A DNA stretch of 64,000 bases, taken from Diospyros lotus. Its lineage: Eukaryota > Streptophyta > Magnoliopsida > Ericales > Ebenaceae. The notes under the pieces are model-generated. The model made no database searches. It was given only the letters and a program-made list of their open reading frames with translations, and was not told the origin of the DNA. Both the position numbers and the translations under genes were made by a program. Of this stretch, positions 60,041 to 64,000 are shown piece after piece. The stretch lies in the NCBI RefSeq assembly GCF_014633365.1, contig NC_068348.1:17378311-17442310 (forward strand). Direction: 5' to 3'. Numbering within the stretch: the first letter of the stretch is position 1; each line of letters begins with the position of its first letter.

Positions 60041-61324
60041 CGCTACAAGAAAACAACAGTTTAGAGACGGATATTTCTGTCTCAAATTAGAGACTGATTT
60101 GAGACGGATTTAGACACGGAAAAAAAATTGTCTCTAATTTGAGACGAAAAAATTTTGTCTTTAAAATTTGTCTCAAATTTGAGACGGATTTCGAGATGAA
60201 AATTAATTCGTCTCAAATTAGAGACAAATTTATTTCTATCTCTAAATCTGTCTCAATTTAAGAGGAAATTTGAGACGAAAATTTTTTATCTCAAAATCCG
60301 TCTCAATTTGAGATGGATATAGGAACAGATTTTTTCCATCTCTAAATACGTCTCAATTTGAGAGGGATTTTGGAGACGAAAATTAATCCGTCTCAATTTG
60401 TGACAGATATTTTTCCATCTCAAAATCCCTCTCAAATTTATAAAATAGAAAATTAATTTATAAAATGTAAAATATGAAAATACTAATTTATAAAATGTAA
60501 AATTTTTATTTATAGATATAGAAATTAAATTTTAAACATATAAATTAATATATTTCATGTGCATAAAATATAAAATAAAGTATATACATGTAAACTAATA
60601 TATATAAAAATTTATAAATTAAAAAATATATTAAATATATAATAATTAACTATTTGTTATAGTTATTAAATATATACAAAATGATTGCACTATTTGTAAT
60701 AGTTATTAACATTCTTAATTATCACAAAATTTATTCATTTAATAATAAAAAATAAATTTAGCCATGGAAAAATTTTAGACAGATTTAGCCATGGCAAAAT
60801 AAATATTAAATATTAATTACTAAATATAAAATTTTAAAATAAATATTAAATATAGAATATTATTATTTTTTTAAAAAAATAAAAATCTTCTTTTTATTTT
60901 TTAATCAATTAATTTATTTCAAAATTTTAAAAAATATATATTTATTTTAGTTTAGCTAGAATGACAAAGATATAATGATTGCAGCTCATTTGTCAGAGAA
61001 TTACGTGCTAACCTTTCTAATCACATATCTAAAGTTACAAAACATCTAAGAAAGTAATTATAGAATATTCAAGGGGTACAACTTCATTACAGAATCTACA
61101 AAACAATAATCTAATTCACTCACCTTAACAACTTTAGAATTTGTCGACGCTCAATGTTGATGATGGTTGCCGAACACGACGGATCTAAGTTCATCGATAT
61201 CATCTAGGAATGACCACTTATTGCTGCTAGTTTTGACTGAGTAAAGTTGCGAATTAGCATTTTAGAAATAAGGAAATGACATATTTTCTTCTTGGATGAC
61301 TGAGTTTTCAAAATTTCAAATAGG

Positions 61325-61748
61325 GTTTTGGATCATCTAGTAGGAAAGATCTACTGTCATAATATAGGTTTGAATTACCTTATGGGTGAAACCAATTTTG
61401 AACATTTAGAGGGTTTGCATAAGAGTTTGCAAATATTAATTCCTCTAATAAAGTTAGATGAAATTGAAGATCGAGGACCTGCTGTTGGAGGACAAAAATG
61501 TAGGATATATATAGAATCTTGAAGCTTAGCTTGAGCTTCATACAATAGTGTAGCGACAGCCCATAATAGTCACTTATCGAAATTTGAGCCAAAAGCTTGG
61601 AGGCATTACTGGCACAAAAAATAGTGTGGATGGCTGTAAAATCAGTAGCTCCTTCTTCATGACAGAAGTAAGGGGCAAAGACGCACAATTGGGTACATCT
61701 TCTTCTCAAGATTTTGCAGGCACTGCATGAAAAATTAGGTCCTGACAT
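61325..61748 (-). pseudogene. LOB-domain (LBD) transcription factor relic
   Basis: Minus-strand translation from ATG 61748 gives the LOB domain: CSACKILRRRC for the CX2CX6CX3C zinc-binding block (read here to CTQLC), VFAPYF, then the GAS region as EGATDFTAIHTIFCASNASK and LLAQI. The fixed Gly of GAS is Cys. After SD the frame shifts: the other frame reads AVATLLYEAQAKLQDSIY, then the first frame resumes with YIFVLQQQVLDLQ, the leucine-zipper-like coil. A tail with VQNWFHP follows and ends in a stop at 61380. Two compensating frameshifts and altered key residues mean it is dead. The family acts in lateral organ and root development; this looks like a class I member. Confidence 0.85.
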
Positions 61749-61779
61749 GATCTTCTAGTTTTTTTTCTTTTCTTCAAAT

Positions 61780-62190
61780 ATTGGGTAGATCTGGCTAAAT
61801 CCAGTTACTGGGTAGATTTAGCTAGATCTGGGTACTGGGTAGATCTAGGTACTAGGCAAATCTGGGTGGCGGGTGTGGATCTAGGTGGTGGGCGTGGATC
61901 TGGGTGGCTGCTGACGCGGATCTGGGTGGCGGGTGCAGATCTAGAAGTTAATGGATATGGAAGGTGGTGGCGGATGCGGGTCTAGGTGGGTGTCGACACG
62001 GGTCTGGGCGACACCAATGAATAACTATAGAACTAGGAAAATATAGAAACTCATTGTGATCTGGAAGGCGAAGCCGATGGATCTGGAAGCCGGTGGCGAG
62101 TGCGGATCTGGGTGGCTGCTGACACGGGTTTGGCGCGGCACCAACGATGATGGCGGGTGCGGATCTGGAAGGCGATGCCAGATCTGGAAG
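61780..62190. repeat. Degenerate minisatellite (GATCTGGGTGGCGGGTG-like)
   Basis: Imperfect units built on GGATCTGGGTGGCGGGTGC recur through about 400 bp, GC-rich against an AT-rich background. The frames at 62025-62262 are translations of this repeat. Confidence 0.7.
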
Positions 62191-62239
62191 GCAGTGACGA
62201 CAAAGAATATTTTTAAGAATATTCTTTCTTGCTTATATT

Positions 62240-62620
62240 TCACTATTTTCATATTTGTCTAATTTAAATCCTCCACAAATTTATAAAATTTACAAACACC
62301 CAATTCACCTCCCCTCAATTGTGAGGTCCCATTAGATTATACAAAATTAATAGACTTATTAACCACTTTGGTGTAATTCAATAAGTTTTTGATGATAACA
62401 AAATTCTTTGTTTTTTCAATTTTCATGTCATCTTTCATGAAAAATAAATTATTTTGTTTGATCCATTAAATTGACATGATCAAACAAAAATTTCTTATTT
62501 CTTTAAATCCACTAGAATTGTACCTTTTCCATATTTATAAAAGTACTTAATGATTTCAATCCTCGTTTATTCTTTTCTACCTATAAAATGTTTTAAGTAC
62601 ACTTATTTATTTATTTTTTT
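62240..62620 (+). mobile_element. Sirevirus-like LTR relic, right part
   Basis: Contains CACCCAATTCACCTCCCCTC (62298-62317), the counterpart of the CCAATTCACCCCCC block found just inside LTR ends in this window. It probably continues the LTR interrupted at 60041. The end of the LTR was not fixed. Confidence 0.45.
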
Positions 62621-63469
62621 TAGAAGGTTTAGTCGACCACCCAGAGACAAATCTAGAAATTTATGTAAAAGGAGGTTAATTTTTTTTTTTTTTTTGAGAT
62701 GTAAAACTGTACATCATAAATTTTGAGGTAGGTTGTAATTTTTTTTGACTGATTTATTATTAAAAATTATTTTTTTATATAAAAAATTAATTTTAATTAT
62801 GGGCTGCCAACTCACACGTGGATACGCCCCTACGACCACCCAATTGTTCTTTCCCTCTTATGTATGTCATTAATTGTGAATGGTTTGATGTTATTTAACT
62901 AACCATTTTTTATGCTAAGCTCTTTCTTACAAAGTTGGAATAGAGTTTTTTTTTTTTTTTTTTTCAAATTGAAAAGAACCTTGAAGGATTTCAAAAATTC
63001 AAACTAATCAATGATAGTTTGTTTCCAAGAGATGGAATTTTAAAACCATGTGTTTACTTAACCACCAGCATTAAAGAGCTACTTATTTAGCTCTCTATGA
63101 GCATTCAAAGTTAAAGGTCTCAAGACTTCTTAAAGCATTCAAGTGTGAAGTTGTGTTGCTACCATAACGGCCCATAAAATGGGTCTAGGTAATGTGCTCT
63201 TATATTATGTGTGTTGTAGTTGGCAATATTTGAACTAAATGTTGAAATTATTTTATGAGCGTGAAATGCTTAAGATAAAAATTTTATGAGATTAGCCACG
63301 ACAAAAGGTTGAAATTCTAAGCAACTATGTGAAAGTAAATTGTTGAGAAGTTATAAGTGTAGGTGTGATTGTAGAAAATTCAAAAGCAATGAAACTTTGA
63401 AAAGTCAAATGGGATGAAGTAGAAAAGTCATGAAAAAGGGAGTTGAAAAGTCAAAATTGATGTCTAACA
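62621..63469. other. Intergenic
   Basis: No gene. Poly-T runs lie at about 62681-62695 and 62947-62964. Composition changes near 63470. Confidence 0.4.
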
Positions 63470-64000
63470 TTTTCTGAAAAGCCCTTTACGAAAGGACAGG
63501 GGGCTGTTCACCTTTGGAAACTTAGCTACTTAAGTACTACTCAATACTGAAGTACCAAAGGCCCCATTTCTCATTTTGTTGATTGAAAGAGAATAAGCGC
63601 TATCCATTGAGTAAAGGGAGGGTTTGCTACAGTGATTCGGGCGGTTGGTGGCCCCTTCGAGAGTTGCGGGCCCTTGCCGCTGCATGAGTGGTAGCTCACG
63701 CTCAAAACTCCTCCTGGTAATGGGTATACTCGAGAGAAAGGTTTTGGAATTCGACCCCTCTCACTATTGATGTATGTGAAGTTCCTCGTCATTCTATTCG
63801 TTTTTCCTTCCCTTTTTTCAACTGTGTGGGATGCGGAGTCTTCCCCTTTTACTGATAGTTCTACTGTTCAGGTCAGGCTACTCCATCAACTAAATCAATT
63901 GCTTAAGGTCCGGACCCGGACTCAGAAATTATCGCAAACCGGATCAAGTAAGTGAAGGACCCCCGTAGGGCCTTTCTGAAGTGTGAATTGAAATTGATTG
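63470..64000. other. Possible organelle-derived insert (NUMT candidate), runs off the window
   Basis: From about 63470 the sequence is clearly less AT-rich and lacks the homopolymer runs of its surroundings. Its texture (for example GGCGGTTGGTGGCCCCTTCG, 63639-63658) resembles plant mitochondrial intergenic DNA. A 62-aa open frame (63767-63955, starting MMYVKFLVILFVFPSLFS, with a hydrophobic first 20 residues) is present, but I cannot name it. This assignment is by impression only, and the right end lies outside the window. Confidence 0.35.

Larger units (their letters stand above)
60041..62235. mobile_element. CACTA-like element, right end unclear
   Basis: Starts CGCTACAAGAAAAC, one base off the CACTA consensus, followed by subterminal GAGACGGAT/TCCGTCTC repeats (60062-60430) typical of CACTA elements. 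The right end is not clean; TTTCTTG at about 62223-62230 may be its remnant. The flanking sequence on both sides reads as one Sirevirus-like LTR, which supports an insertion. It holds a LOB-domain gene relic. Confidence 0.45.

Overview
This is a piece of flowering-plant nuclear chromosome, probably a eudicot. It is AT-rich, gene-poor and full of nested transposable elements. The plant assignment rests on two genes of the hybrid proline-rich/8-cysteine-motif family, one plant-type L-lactate dehydrogenase with an intron, PPR and LOB-domain gene relics, and many plant LTR-retrotransposon, CACTA, hAT and Mutator-like remnants. Only three loci look like working host genes, and all lie on the minus strand.

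Layout. 1-6.0 kb: a Ty3/gypsy-like solo LTR interrupted by a second solo LTR, each with a perfect 5-bp target-site duplication (TSD). 6.8-7.6 kb: HyPRP gene 1 with TATA box and G-box. 8.5-9.7 kb: a non-autonomous hAT element with another hAT MITE inside it. 10-13.7 kb: LTR relics and a decayed Copia RNase H. 13.7-18.4 kb: a complete Sirevirus-like Copia element (minus orientation, two LTRs, PBS, repeated PPT, TSD) that carries gag but no pol. 19.6-20.4 kb: HyPRP gene 2, a close duplicate of gene 1. 20.6-25.4 kb: SINE-like sequence, a 9-bp-TSD MITE, a solo LTR, repeat family R1 and a PPR pseudogene. 26.7-27.4 kb: a hAT transposase relic. 28.2-31.1 kb: a solo LTR with another inside. 31.4-40.0 kb: a CACTA element inside a gypsy-like LTR inside a Sirevirus-like LTR inside an R1 copy. 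The CACTA element carries spliced-gene fragments resembling the C-terminal double-stranded-RNA-binding region of Dicer-like proteins. 43.8-46.3 kb: a LINE relic. 47-49.7 kb: a gypsy pol relic with an internal direct duplication of its RT region. 51.3-52.5 kb: a CACTA-like element. 53.2-54.5 kb: lactate dehydrogenase, with a duplicated block upstream. 56.4-59.1 kb: a foldback MITE and a TRIM-like miniature LTR element. 59.1-62.6 kb: a Sirevirus-like LTR relic split by a CACTA-like element holding a LOB-domain gene relic. 63.5-64 kb: higher-GC sequence that looks organelle-derived.

The two HyPRP genes share coding sequence, 3' flank, TATA box, RY-type motif and G-box, so the duplicated unit includes the promoter. 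The roughly 12 kb between them is almost all transposon. The most unusual signals are the Dicer-like fragment inside a transposon and the CpG-centred palindrome arrays (GTCGAC, TTCGAA, CTCGAG) that fill several different Sirevirus-like LTRs. No prokaryote-type operon, CRISPR array or rRNA gene was seen. Family calls come from motif recognition by eye, with no database search.
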